Of a stretch of DNA of 64,000 bases, positions 34,925 to 45,621 are shown one piece after another. The DNA comes from Nocardiopsis coralli (GTDB taxonomy: Bacteria; Actinomycetota; Actinomycetes; Streptosporangiales; Streptosporangiaceae): the NCBI RefSeq assembly GCF_014892575.1, contig NZ_JADBGI010000005.1:62001-126000 (forward strand), written 5' to 3'. The notes under the pieces are model-generated. The model saw nothing but the letters and a program-made list of their open reading frames with translations, was not told the DNA's origin and did no database searches. Made by a program: the position numbers and the translations under genes. Position 1 is the first letter of the stretch; each line of letters starts with the position of its first letter.

Positions 34925-36339
34925 GCGCCTCCGACCGCCGCACCGGCCGACGCATCCGCCTGGCCGCGCACTTCCCCGGCGTCAACAACACCACCGTGTG
35001 GGCCGACCCGCGCTCACACAGTCAGATCGGCTTCGGCTCCTTCGCCCACCTCGCCCGCACCGCGGAGCGCGGGGGGTTCGACTACCTCTTCCTCGCCGAG
35101 GGCCTGCGCCTGCGCGAACACCGCGGACGCATCCACGACCTCGACGTCATGGGCCGCCCCGACACCCTGACCGTCCTGGCCGCGCTGTCCGCGGTCACCG
35201 AGCACCTCGGTCTCGCCGGAACCCTCAGCGCCACCTACAACGAGCCCTACGAGATCTCCCGCCAGATCGCCACCCTCGACCACCTCAGCGGGGGCCGGGC
35301 CGCCTGGAACGTCGTCACCTCCTCCGACGCCTTCACCGGGGAGAACTTCCGCCGCGGCGGCTACCTCGACCACGCCGACCGCTACGAACGGGCCGAGTCC
35401 TTCCTGCGGGCGGCCCGGGCCTTCTGGGACTCCTGGGACACCGACGCGCTCAGCCCGCACACCGGGACGCGCGGCACCGCCCGGCCCGGGGCCGTGCACC
35501 CCGTGAGCCACCGGGACCGCTTCTTCGACATCGCCGGCAACGCCACCGTGCCCCGCCCGCCCCAGGGGCACCCCGTGATCATCCAGGCCGGAGACTCACC
35601 CCGCGGCCGCGACCTCGCCGCCGCCCAGGCGGACGTCGTCTTCTCCCGGCACGGCGGGCTCGAGGAAGGCCGTGAGTTCTACGCCGACGTCAAAGCACGC
35701 CTGCCCGCGCACGGCAGGGACGAGGACGATCTGCTCATCATGCCCGCCGCCACCCTCGTGCTCGGCGACACGGAGGAGGAGGCGGCCGAGCGGGCGCGGC
35801 ACATCAGGTACCAGCAGGTCAGCGGCGCGACCGCGATCCAGTTCGTCGAGCAGGTGTGGGGGCGCGACCTGTCCGACCACGACCCCGAGGGCCCCTTCCC
35901 CACGGTCGAACCCGACCTGGACACCGTCGTGACCCAGGGCAAGGCGGCGGCCCGCTTCCACGACCGTGCCGCCAAGGCGCGGGAATGGCGGGACCTGGCC
36001 GAGGCCGAAGGGCTCAGCCTCCGCGAGCTCGTGGTGCGCGTGTCGGCGCGCCAGACCTTCGTCGGAACCCCGCGGACCGTGGCCGACACGCTCGTCGAGC
36101 ACGTGGAGACCCGCGCCTGCGACGGGTTCGTACTGGTCCCGCACCTCACGCCGGGCGGGCTCGACGAGTTCGTGGACCGCGTCGTGCCGTTGCTGCGCGA
36201 ACGCGGTGCCCTGCGCACCGAATACGAGGGGGCGACGCTGCGGGAGAACCTGGGGCTGCGCCCGCGCCCGGCGCCCGACCGCGGTGCGACCCGAGAGCCG
36301 TCCGGGGCCGGAGAGCCGACACCCGTTCCGGGCCCCTGA
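34921..36339 (+). CDS. NtaA/SnaA/DszA-family FMN-dependent monooxygenase
   Basis: The 472-residue protein shows the full NtaA/SnaA/DszA pattern: LAAHFPGVNNTTVWADP, FAHLARTAERGGFDYLFLAEG, LTVLAALSAVTEHLGLAGTLS, EISRQIATLDHLSGGRAAWN, VVTSSDAFTGENF and the GHPVIIQAGDSPRGRDLAA block. Known relatives oxidise nitrilotriacetate (NtaA), EDTA (EmoA), dibenzothiophene sulfone (DszA) or S-modified cysteines (B. subtilis YtnJ). It is coupled by a 4-base overlap to the first monooxygenase and is followed by a bidirectional hairpin. No flavin reductase gene is adjacent. Together with the peptide-type ABC transporter across the FAD/NAD(P) gene it suggests import and oxidative cleavage of one compound class. 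Confidence 0.92.
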   Translation: MSASDRRTGRRIRLAAHFPGVNNTTVWADPRSHSQIGFGSFAHLARTAERGGFDYLFLAEGLRLREHRGRIHDLDVMGRPDTLTVLAALSAVTEHLGLAGTLSATYNEPYEISRQIATLDHLSGGRAAWNVVTSSDAFTGENFRRGGYLDHADRYERAESFLRAARAFWDSWDTDALSPHTGTRGTARPGAVHPVSHRDRFFDIAGNATVPRPPQGHPVIIQAGDSPRGRDLAAAQADVVFSRHGGLEEGREFYADVKARLPAHGRDEDDLLIMPAATLVLGDTEEEAAERARHIRYQQVSGATAIQFVEQVWGRDLSDHDPEGPFPTVEPDLDTVVTQGKAAARFHDRAAKAREWRDLAEAEGLSLRELVVRVSARQTFVGTPRTVADTLVEHVETRACDGFVLVPHLTPGGLDEFVDRVVPLLRERGALRTEYEGATLRENLGLRPRPAPDRGATREPSGAGEPTPVPGP

Positions 36340-36361
36340 CACTGGGGCGCGGCCCGGAACG
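36324..36361. terminator. Bidirectional terminator between convergent genes
   Basis: CGTTCCGGGCC (36324-36334) pairs perfectly with 36351-36361. The monooxygenase stop codon lies in the loop. It serves the monooxygenase operon and the opposing FAD/NAD(P) gene. Confidence 0.75.
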
Positions 36362-36397
36362 GCACACGTCCCGGAGCGCGCAGCGGACCGGGTGCGA

Positions 36398-38299
36398 TCA
36401 CGCAGCGCCCGGTCCGCCCGAACCGTCCGAACCGTCCGGGGCCAACAGCGTCCGCGCCAACCGGTCGTTCTGCCGGAAGAACCCGGCGTCGGTGCGGGGC
36501 CGCGAGAAACCGCCCGACCCCACCCCGCCGGCCACCATGATCCCGGCACCGAACAGCATGGGGTGGGCCCGCCCCTCGGAGTCCACCAGCCGCTGCTCCG
36601 GGTCGGTGTCGATGAGCCCGTCGTCGGCGCGGGCCCGCACACGCCCCCGCGCCCGCAGCGCGCTCAGCAGCGGATCGGTGGTGCGCTCCAGCGAGTACCG
36701 GGGCAGGCGTGCCTCGACCAGCGCTTCGGCCCGCACTGTGGCCCCGGTACTGTCCGACGACGCCTCGAACCCGCCGGGCACCGGTTCGACGGCCGTGTTG
36801 GCCCCCGTGAAGCGCAGGACCCCGGCGTCGGTCAGGGCCAGCAACTCCTCCAAGCGGGGCCCGGGCGGCCCGCTGGCCAGGAAGCTGAAGAACCCCCGGA
36901 ACCGGTCCAGGTCCTGCGTCAGGTTCTCCGGGGCGATCCGGCCGGCCGCGAGCGCCTCGGACAGCACCCCGAAGACCGACAGCAGCGCGAAGAAGACGGC
37001 CAGGTCGGGGCTGTGTTGCTCGTCCCTGCGCCGTTCCAGGTCGCCGCGCATGTACGTGCGCATCCAGTCCGCGAGCTCTTCGTGGCCGCCGAACCGGAGT
37101 CCCGCGAGCGGACGGTCGATGCGTTCCACGTCGAAGACGTCGTGCTCGTGCGGGACGGCCTCGGTCACCAGGTGTTTGAGCCCCGGCCCCTCCCAGTCCA
37201 GGGTCTCCAACCGGTCGAGGAACTCGCGGGCGGGGACGGCCAGGCGCTCGGGGTGCTGGGTGGCGAGCTCGTGGTAGTGGGCGTGGGTGATCTCGCGCAG
37301 GATCAGGGGCCACACGTCCTCGCCCAGGTTCCACTTCCCGCCCCCGGCCAGCACCTCGGGGGTCAGGTGTCGGGGCAGCGGCGGGCGCGCTCCGGGCAGG
37401 TCGTAGTGGAGCTTGGAATGGTACGGAACACCGCGCCGGGACCCCGCCCACAGCAGCGGTTCGCGCCCCGAGGGCCGGTACCGCAGCGTGCCGTCGGCCG
37501 ACCGCACGAACGTGCCGCCCCGCCCCGAGGTCAGCAGCACCACGGTGTCGACGAAGGCCAGGCCCAGGCCGCGCACCAGCACCCGCGCGCCGGGCGGGAC
37601 GCGGTCCAGGTCGGCGTCGGCGGTGGGCGCCGTCGGCAGGTGCACGAGGCCGTGATCATCGGCGTGGCGCGCCAGCCGCTCCTCCTCGTCGGTGGGGGCC
37701 GTGGGGGTGCCGCCCTGGGCGAGCACGACGGCGTCCGCGTCGAGGTGGCCGAAACCGGGTTCCAGCACCAGCCGGTGGCCGCCGCCGGGCAGGTCGAGCA
37801 GGTCGACGACGGTCGAGGGCAGCGCGCGTACCGACAGGTCCCCGCGTGCGCGGGCGGCCGTGTCGTGGAAGACCCAGGCGAGGTACCGGTTGAGAAGGCG
37901 CCGGGTGGAGAACCAGCCGGCGCTCACCCGGCGCGCCTCGGCCAGGTCGTGCTCGTCGGTGGTGAACCCCGGCGGGCGTTCGAGCCCGCCCGCGGCCAGG
38001 CGGGTGGCCCACTCGGTCAGGGTCGGGCCCTGGACGATGGGCCCGTCGCAGGTCACCGACGGGTCGGTGTACATCGTGCAGTCGCCTGCGGTGGTGTTCA
38101 TCCACAGGTGTTCGGACTGTTCGCGGCGCCAGATGCGGCCGGCCCCGGGGGGAAACGGGTCGAGGACGTGCACGTACACGCGCCGGCCGGGTGCCAGGAG
38201 GGGGAGGTTGGCGGCGATGCGTTCCAGGAGGGATGTGCTGCGGGGTCCGCCTCCGACGAGAGCGATCCGGTAGGGGCGGGCCTGGGCTGGGGAGGTCAC
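36398..38299 (-). CDS. FAD/NAD(P)-binding protein (FAD-NAD(P)-binding family)
   Basis: The 633-residue protein begins at a GTG without a strong ribosome-binding site. The N-terminus RIALVGGGPRSTSLLERIAAN is a dinucleotide-binding fold with the GGGPRS signature of pfam13454 proteins. Further family blocks are HVLDPFPPGAGRIWRREQS, WMNTTAGDCTMY, ADAVVLAQGG and near the end MLFGAGIMVAGGVGSGGFSRPRTD. Members are annotated as FAD/NAD(P)-dependent oxidoreductases or adenylate-cyclase-like proteins of uncertain activity; some occur beside luciferase-type monooxygenases. Placement between the monooxygenase operon (convergent) and ABC operon (divergent, sharing an operator-bearing intergenic region) indicates a common pathway. 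It might supply reduced flavin or modify the substrate; this is an inference. Confidence 0.82.
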   Translation of the reverse strand: MTSPAQARPYRIALVGGGPRSTSLLERIAANLPLLAPGRRVYVHVLDPFPPGAGRIWRREQSEHLWMNTTAGDCTMYTDPSVTCDGPIVQGPTLTEWATRLAAGGLERPPGFTTDEHDLAEARRVSAGWFSTRRLLNRYLAWVFHDTAARARGDLSVRALPSTVVDLLDLPGGGHRLVLEPGFGHLDADAVVLAQGGTPTAPTDEEERLARHADDHGLVHLPTAPTADADLDRVPPGARVLVRGLGLAFVDTVVLLTSGRGGTFVRSADGTLRYRPSGREPLLWAGSRRGVPYHSKLHYDLPGARPPLPRHLTPEVLAGGGKWNLGEDVWPLILREITHAHYHELATQHPERLAVPAREFLDRLETLDWEGPGLKHLVTEAVPHEHDVFDVERIDRPLAGLRFGGHEELADWMRTYMRGDLERRRDEQHSPDLAVFFALLSVFGVLSEALAAGRIAPENLTQDLDRFRGFFSFLASGPPGPRLEELLALTDAGVLRFTGANTAVEPVPGGFEASSDSTGATVRAEALVEARLPRYSLERTTDPLLSALRARGRVRARADDGLIDTDPEQRLVDSEGRAHPMLFGAGIMVAGGVGSGGFSRPRTDAGFFRQNDRLARTLLAPDGSDGSGGPGAA

Positions 38300-38313
38300 G
38301 CGACGAGACTAAT

Positions 38314-38339
38314 CCATACTTAGTAGGTAGTAAATATGG
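38314..38339. promoter_or_regulatory. Imperfect palindromic operator in a divergent promoter
   Basis: CCATA-N-TT ... AA-N-TATGG forms a 26-base dyad upstream of the FAD/NAD(P) gene, in an AT-rich island unlike its surroundings. The element TTAGTAGG inside it (38320-38327) recurs inverted as CCTACTAA (38390-38397) near the substrate-binding-protein promoter. One regulator could therefore control both transcription units. Confidence 0.5.
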
Positions 38340-38450
38340 ACAATCGGGCGACCGGGGCTTGCGGCGGGCTTCCCTGCGCGCCCATAATGCCTACTAATTC
38401 GATCTGGAATATCGGTTGATCGTCCACCCCCCATCCGAGGAGCCACCGCC

Positions 38451-40064
38451 GTGTCCCTCCGACCCGCGTCCGGGCCCGCACTCGCCCGGACCGCCCTCGC
38501 CCTGGCCCCGGTCCTCGTCCTCACCGGCTGCGGCACGGCCGGAGGCGAGACCGGCAGCCCCTCCGACGGCGGAACCCTCGCCTTCGCCCTGGCCGCCGAC
38601 CCCTCCTGCGTCGATCCCCAGCAGTCCGGCAACAACCAGGCCCTCAACGTCGGACGGCAGGTCGTCGACTCCCTCACCGACCAGGACCCCGAGACCGGGG
38701 AGATCGTGCCCTGGCTCGCGGAGGACTGGGAGGTCTCCGACGACGCGGACGAGTACACCTTCCACCTGCGCGACGGCGTGACCTTCTCCGACGGCGAACC
38801 CCTCGACGCCGAGGCCGTGCGCGCCAACTTCGACACCGTCTCCGAACTGGGAGCCCTGGCCGAGCTCGGCTCCAGCTACCTCGGCGGATACGCCGGGACC
38901 GAGGTCCACGACGACCTCTCCCTCACCGTGCGGTTCGACGACCCCAACGCCCAGTTCCTCCAGGCCACCTCCACCATGTCCCTGGGCCTGGTCTCGCCGG
39001 TCTCGCTGGAGGAGACCACACCCGAGCAGCGCTGCCAGGGCGAGTACGAGGGGTCGGGGCCCTTCACCCTCGACTCCTACGAACCCGAGCAGCAGGTCAC
39101 CACCACCGCGCGCGAGGACTACGACTGGAGTTCCGAACGCACCGAGCACACCGGCCCCGCACGGCTGGACGGCATCGACTTCCGCATCGTGCCCGAGTCC
39201 GGGGTGCGCACCGGGGCCCTGCTCTCCGGCGAGGTGGACGCCATCGCCGACATCCCGCCCCAGGACGAGGAACGCTTCGAGGGCGACGACGTGCAGGTCC
39301 TCACGCGCCCCAACCCCGGGATCCCCTTCAACCTGCACCCCAACCTCGCCTCGCCGACGTTCGACGACCCCGCGATCGTGCAGGCGCTCCAGCTCGCCGT
39401 CGACCGCCAGGAGATCGTCGACACCGTGCTCAGCGAGCGCTACCCCGTCGCCGCCGGGCCCCTGGCCGAGGTCACCGACCACGCAGCCGGCACCGGTGAC
39501 GGACTGCAGCACGATCCCGAGGCCGCAGCGGAGCTCCTCGACGAGGCCGGCTGGACCGAGGGCGGCGACGGGGTGCGCACCAAGGACGGCGAACCCCTCG
39601 AGCTCGACGTCATCTTCAGCCCACTGTTCAACGCCAACGAGACCGTGCTCGAACTCCTCCAGCAGCAGTTCCGCGACCTCGGTGTCGACCTGGAACTGCG
39701 CTCCATGACCCCCGCCGAGTACGACACCGTGCAACAAGACGGCGACTACGACCTGGCCTGGTACAACCTCACGCGCACCGATCCCGACGTCCTGCGCACC
39801 CTCTTCCACACCGAGTACGCCGACCGCACGGGGCTGGGGGAGGAGGACGAACTCGACGCCCTGCTCGCCGACCAGGCCGCGACCTCCGACCCCGGGGAAC
39901 GCGCCGACCTGGTCGAACAGGCCGAGAGCCACATCATCGAGGAGGGCTACATCGTCCCGGTCTTCGAGTTCGCCCAGATCCACGGCCTCGGGCAGCACGT
40001 GCACGGCGTCGAGTTCGAGGCGTCCTCGCGCCTGAGCTTCTACGAGGCCTGGACGGAGGACTGA
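38451..40064 (+). CDS. ABC transporter substrate-binding lipoprotein (peptide/opine/nickel family)
   Basis: The 537-residue protein starts at a GTG preceded by GAGGAG. A lipoprotein signal ends in LVLTGC with Cys27 as lipidated residue. The mature part is a cluster C (SBP_bac_5, DppA/OppA-like) protein: TFHLRDGVTFSDGEPLDAEAV read in blocks, FNLHPNLASPTFDDPAIVQA, ALQLAVDRQEIVDTV, and HDPEAAAELLDEAGW. Cluster C proteins bind oligopeptides, nickel, opines, glutathione or metal chelates such as EDTA (EppA). It begins the four-gene transporter operon, with TGATG overlap to the first permease. The gene context with two FMN monooxygenases makes a sulfur- or nitrogen-containing organic ligand likelier than peptides, but this is inferred. 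Confidence 0.9.
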   Translation: MSLRPASGPALARTALALAPVLVLTGCGTAGGETGSPSDGGTLAFALAADPSCVDPQQSGNNQALNVGRQVVDSLTDQDPETGEIVPWLAEDWEVSDDADEYTFHLRDGVTFSDGEPLDAEAVRANFDTVSELGALAELGSSYLGGYAGTEVHDDLSLTVRFDDPNAQFLQATSTMSLGLVSPVSLEETTPEQRCQGEYEGSGPFTLDSYEPEQQVTTTAREDYDWSSERTEHTGPARLDGIDFRIVPESGVRTGALLSGEVDAIADIPPQDEERFEGDDVQVLTRPNPGIPFNLHPNLASPTFDDPAIVQALQLAVDRQEIVDTVLSERYPVAAGPLAEVTDHAAGTGDGLQHDPEAAAELLDEAGWTEGGDGVRTKDGEPLELDVIFSPLFNANETVLELLQQQFRDLGVDLELRSMTPAEYDTVQQDGDYDLAWYNLTRTDPDVLRTLFHTEYADRTGLGEEDELDALLADQAATSDPGERADLVEQAESHIIEEGYIVPVFEFAQIHGLGQHVHGVEFEASSRLSFYEAWTED

Positions 40065-41107
40065 TGGGCCGCCACGCGCACGCGGTGGCGCGGCGTACCC
40101 GACCGGCAGGGTTCGGCACGGCAGGGCCCGGAACCGGAACGGTGACCCGCTACGTCCTGCGCCGCCTGTTCCAGGCCCTCCTGGTGTTGTGGGCCGCCTA
40201 CACCGCCACCTTCGCACTGCTCTACCTGCTGCCCAGCGACCCCGTCTCCCTCATGCTGCGCGGCGGGGGAGAGGAATCCTTCGCCACCCCCGAACAGGAG
40301 GCCGAACTCCGCGAACGGTGGGGCTTCGACCAGCCCCCGGCGATCCAGTACCTGACCATGCTCGGCCTCGCCCTGACCGGCGACCTGGGAACCTCCCTGA
40401 CGACCGGGCAACCCGTCGTCGCCGCGCTCGCCGAGGCCCTGCCGCCCACCGCCCAGCTCGCCGGCGCAGCGTTGGTGACCGCCGTGCTCCTGGGCGGGGG
40501 CGTGGCGGTGGCGGCCACCTACACCCGGTCGCCGCTCCTGGCACGGTTCCTCACCGCCCTGCCGCCGGTGGGGGTGGCGATGCCGACGTTCTGGGTGGGG
40601 CTCGTGCTCGTGCAGGTCGTCTCCTTCCAGTGGGGACTGCTGACCGCCCTCGGCGGGGAGACCAGCGCCGCCGGGCTCGTCCTGCCCGCCCTCACGCTGT
40701 CCCTGCCGGTCGCGGCGCTCATCGCCCAGGTGCTCTCCGACGGCCTGCGCGCCGAACTCGCCCGCCCCCACACCACGACCGCCCGCGCCAAAGGGGCCTC
40801 GCGCGCCCGCGTGCACCTCGCGCACGCGCTGAGCGGCGGCGTGCTGCCCACCCTCACCCTGGTCGGGGTCGTGACCGGGGAACTCCTCGCCGGGGCCGTC
40901 GTCGTGGAGACCGTCTTCTCCCGGCCCGGCATCGGACGCATCACCGCCACCGCCGTGGAGGCCCAGGACCTTCCCCTCGTCCAAGGGGTCGTCCTGCTCG
41001 CCGCGGTCGTCTTCGTCCTGGCCAACCTCCTGGTCGACCTCCTCCTGCCCCTGCTCGACCCGCGCGTGCGCATCGGTGCGCGCCGACCCGGCGGAGCCGC
41101 CGCATGA
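40064..41107 (+). CDS. ABC transporter permease, DppB-like
   Basis: The 347-residue permease starts within the stop of the preceding gene. After a basic leader (1-27) it shows the DppB/OppB opening TRYVLRRLFQALLVLW and LPSDPVSLML, a soluble loop with RERWGFDQPPAIQY, and five further helices. The inner-membrane coupling segment is around RAKGASRARVHLAHALSGG, close to the family EAA motif. The stop overlaps the next permease by four bases. The leader is longer than usual; a GTG at about 40142 (TRYVL) would give a normal-length protein. Confidence 0.88.
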   Translation: MGRHAHAVARRTRPAGFGTAGPGTGTVTRYVLRRLFQALLVLWAAYTATFALLYLLPSDPVSLMLRGGGEESFATPEQEAELRERWGFDQPPAIQYLTMLGLALTGDLGTSLTTGQPVVAALAEALPPTAQLAGAALVTAVLLGGGVAVAATYTRSPLLARFLTALPPVGVAMPTFWVGLVLVQVVSFQWGLLTALGGETSAAGLVLPALTLSLPVAALIAQVLSDGLRAELARPHTTTARAKGASRARVHLAHALSGGVLPTLTLVGVVTGELLAGAVVVETVFSRPGIGRITATAVEAQDLPLVQGVVLLAAVVFVLANLLVDLLLPLLDPRVRIGARRPGGAAA

Positions 41108-42024
41108 CCATCCCCTCCACGCCGAGCCCTTCAGCCCCGTCCGACGCTCCGGACGCACCCGACACAGCAGACACACCCGGAACGGCAGTCGCACCCGACA
41201 CCCCTCTGGCCGCGGTCCGTGCGCGGCCCGGGGCCGGCCTGTCGGCGGCGCTGGGCGTTTTCGTGCTCCTGGCCGGTTGGGCCCTGTGGCCGTCCCTGTT
41301 CAGCGCGCACGATCCCCTCACCGGCGACACCGCGCAGGTCCTGGTCCCACCCGGCACCGAGCACTGGTTCGGCACCGACCACCTGGGACGCGATCTGCAC
41401 TCCCGGGTCGTGCACGGGGCCTCGCTCACCCTGCGGGCCACGTTCCTCGCGGTCGGCCTGGGCGCGCTCGCCGGCGGCGCGCTCGGGCTGGTGTCCGGGT
41501 TCGCGGGCGGCCGGACGGACGGGTTCCTCATGCGGTGCGTGGACGTGGTGCAGGCCGTGCCCGGGCTCCTGCTGTCCATGGCCGTCATCACCGTCCTGGG
41601 GTTCGGGACCGTCAACGTCGCCGTCGCGGTCGGGGTGAGCTTCGTGGCGGCCTTCGCGCGTGTGACCCGCGCGGAGGTGCTGCGGGTGAGCACCGCGACC
41701 TACGTCGAGGCCGCCCGCGCGGGCGGGGTGCGGTGGGGCGGGGTCCTGGTGCGCCACGTGCTGCCCAACTCCGCCGGACCGGTGCTCTCCCTCGCCGCCG
41801 TGCAGTTCGGGCAGGCGGTCCTGGCCGTCTCCGCGCTGAGCTTCCTCGGGTTCGGGGCCGCCCCGCCCGCACCCGAATGGGGATCGCTCGTGGCCGAGGG
41901 GCGCGACTACATGGTGACCGCGTGGTGGCTGACGACCCTGCCCGGACTGGTCGTCGTGGCCACCGTGCTCTCCACCCACCGGATCTCCCGAGCCTTCGAC
42001 CCCGAGACGAGGCGCCCCGTATGA
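41104..42024 (+). CDS. ABC transporter permease, DppC-like
   Basis: The 306-residue protein starts with ATGA overlap. Residues 1-40 are Pro/Asp/Ala-rich. The family blocks are WPSLFSAHDP, TEHWFGTDHLGRDLHSRVVHGA, the EAA-type loop TYVEAARAGGVRWGGVLVRHVLPN in two blocks and the typical end FLGFGAAPPAPEWGSLVAEG. It is the second half of the membrane channel with the upstream permease. ATGA overlap to the ATPase gene continues the tight operon. Confidence 0.9.
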   Translation: MTIPSTPSPSAPSDAPDAPDTADTPGTAVAPDTPLAAVRARPGAGLSAALGVFVLLAGWALWPSLFSAHDPLTGDTAQVLVPPGTEHWFGTDHLGRDLHSRVVHGASLTLRATFLAVGLGALAGGALGLVSGFAGGRTDGFLMRCVDVVQAVPGLLLSMAVITVLGFGTVNVAVAVGVSFVAAFARVTRAEVLRVSTATYVEAARAGGVRWGGVLVRHVLPNSAGPVLSLAAVQFGQAVLAVSALSFLGFGAAPPAPEWGSLVAEGRDYMVTAWWLTTLPGLVVVATVLSTHRISRAFDPETRRPV

Positions 42025-43703
42025 CCGTTGTTCACAGGCCCACACCGCCCGATTCCACCGCGGCTGCCCCTGACGAAGCGGATGCCCTCCTGTCCGTGCG
42101 GGATCTGCGCGTGGACCATGCCACCCGCTCGGGGCGCCACCGGGCCGTGGACGGGGTGGACCTCGACCTGTTCCCGGGCGAGGTGCTCGCCCTGGTGGGG
42201 GAGTCCGGGTCGGGCAAGTCCACCACCGCCCGCGCGATCCTCGGGCTGTCCGGACGCGCACGGGTCGGCGGACGCATCCTCCTCCACGGGTCCGGGGGCA
42301 CTCGGACCGACGTGCTCACCGCCACCGAACGCCGCCTGCGCCAGGTGCGCGGAGGTGAGATCGGGTTCGTCCCCCAGGACCCCGCCGCCGCACTGAACCC
42401 GGTCCAGCGCGTGGGAGCGCAGGTCGCCGAGGCCGTGCGCCTGCACCACCGCACCGACCGGGCCGGCGCACGAACGAACGCGGTCCGCCTCCTGGGCGAG
42501 GCCGGTCTGCCCGACCCCGCGCGCATCGCCCTGCGCCTGCCCCACGAACTCTCCGGAGGCATGCGCCAACGGGTGCTCGTGGCCATGGCCCTGGCGGGCG
42601 GACCTCGCCTCCTGGTCGCCGACGAACCCACCAGCGCCCTGGACGCGACCGTGCAGCACCGCCTCCTCGACCACCTCGACCACCTGCGTTCCGAGCAGAA
42701 CCTGTCGATGCTCCTCATCACGCACGACCTGGGCGTGGCCGCGGACCGGGCGCACCGGATCGCCGTCATGTCCGCAGGCCGCATCGTGGAACAGGGACCC
42801 GCCGACGCGGTGTTGCACCGGCCGGGCCACACGTACACACGGGCCCTCCTGGAAGCGGCCCCCGGCCTGGACGACCCGACCGGGGCCGACGCGCCCCGAA
42901 CAGATCCGAATGCCAACGACGGCCCGCCCCTGGTCCGCGTCGAGAACCTGATCAAGGACTACGGCGGGCCCGAACCGGCGGTCGCCGGGGTCGACCTCAC
43001 ACTCGAGCGCGGGCGGACCTACGCCCTGGTCGGGGAGTCGGGGTCCGGCAAGACCACGACGGCCCGGACGGTGATCGGGCTGACCCGTCCCACGTCCGGT
43101 TCCGTGCTCTTCGACGGGGTGGACCTCACCTCGCTGCGCGGGTCGCGGTTGCGCCGGATGCGCCGCCGGTTCCAGGTCGTGTACCAGGACCCCTACGCGT
43201 CGCTGGACCCGCGCACGGGCGCGGCGGCCTCGGTCGCCGAACCGCTGCGGGCCTTCCGTGTGGGGGACCGCGCCTGGCGCAGGGCCCGTGCCGTGGAGCT
43301 CCTCGACCGGGTCGGTCTGCACGCAAGCACCGCCGACCGCCGGCCCGGGGAGCTCTCGGGCGGGCAGCTCCAACGTGTGGCCATCGCCCGTGCTCTCGCC
43401 CTCGAACCCGACCTGGTCGTGTGCGACGAACCGGTCTCCGCCCTGGACGTGCGCGTCCAGGCGCGCATCCTCGACCTGCTCGCCGAACTCCAACGGGACC
43501 TGGGCGTGGCCTACCTCTTCATTTCGCACGACCTGGCCGTCGTCCGCCGGGTCGCCCACCGGGTCGGTGTCATGCACCGTGGGCGCATCGTCGAGGAGGC
43601 CGACGTCCGGACCCTGTTCGCGGCACCCGAGCACGAGCACACGCACGAACTGCTGGCGGCCGTCCCGGGGCGGGCGCGCGCACACCGGGAGATACCGGTG
43701 TGA
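42021..43703 (+). CDS. Fused DppD-DppF-type ABC transporter ATPase
   Basis: The 560-residue protein carries two complete nucleotide-binding domains. The first has Walker A GESGSGKST (60-68), signature LSGGMRQRV and Walker B LLVADEPTSALD. The second has GESGSGKTT, signature LSGGQLQRV and LVVCDEPVSALD. A short linker (about 285-310) joins them. Fusion of DppD- and DppF-like subunits is common (for example GsiA). All catalytic motifs are intact. It closes the four-gene operon at 38451-43703. Confidence 0.93.
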   Translation: MTVVHRPTPPDSTAAAPDEADALLSVRDLRVDHATRSGRHRAVDGVDLDLFPGEVLALVGESGSGKSTTARAILGLSGRARVGGRILLHGSGGTRTDVLTATERRLRQVRGGEIGFVPQDPAAALNPVQRVGAQVAEAVRLHHRTDRAGARTNAVRLLGEAGLPDPARIALRLPHELSGGMRQRVLVAMALAGGPRLLVADEPTSALDATVQHRLLDHLDHLRSEQNLSMLLITHDLGVAADRAHRIAVMSAGRIVEQGPADAVLHRPGHTYTRALLEAAPGLDDPTGADAPRTDPNANDGPPLVRVENLIKDYGGPEPAVAGVDLTLERGRTYALVGESGSGKTTTARTVIGLTRPTSGSVLFDGVDLTSLRGSRLRRMRRRFQVVYQDPYASLDPRTGAAASVAEPLRAFRVGDRAWRRARAVELLDRVGLHASTADRRPGELSGGQLQRVAIARALALEPDLVVCDEPVSALDVRVQARILDLLAELQRDLGVAYLFISHDLAVVRRVAHRVGVMHRGRIVEEADVRTLFAAPEHEHTHELLAAVPGRARAHREIPV

Positions 43704-43744
43704 GGCGGCGCTCGCCGGCGGCCCTGGCACGGTCCCCGACGCCC

Positions 43745-43757
43745 TAGGCTGGAAGAC
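43745..43757 (+). promoter_or_regulatory. Near-leaderless promoter of ettA
   Basis: TAGGCT (43745-43750) stands 7 bases before the ATG, placing initiation at or one base before the start codon. The -35 is not well defined. Confidence 0.5.
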
Positions 43758-45422
<1,665 letters not shown>

Positions 45423-45433
45423 CACGGTGTGAA

Positions 45434-45455
45434 GGCCGCTCCGACCGGGGCGGCC
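45434..45455 (+). terminator. Terminator after ettA
   Basis: Nine-base arms (45434-45442 and 45447-45455, one G-T pair) with a GACC loop begin 12 bases after the stop. Confidence 0.7.
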
Positions 45456-45608
45456 GCACCGGGCACAGCACCGCCCGTTCCCGCCACGGCGGGTACGGGC
45501 CTCCGGCTGAGCGCACGGGGGTCCGGCCGATGCGGCCGGGCCCCCGGCGTGCGTGCGGGGTGACCATCGCCGCGGTCTTCGTCCCCCTTGCGCCGAGAGG
45601 GCGTGGCA

Positions 45609-45621
45609 TACCCTGGGGGCG
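45609..45621 (+). promoter_or_regulatory. Candidate leaderless promoter of the globin gene
   Basis: TACCCT (45609-45614) lies 7 bases before the ATG at 45622. A possible -35 TTGCGC is 15 bases further upstream. The nearest purines before the ATG are a G run and not a standard ribosome-binding site. Confidence 0.4.
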
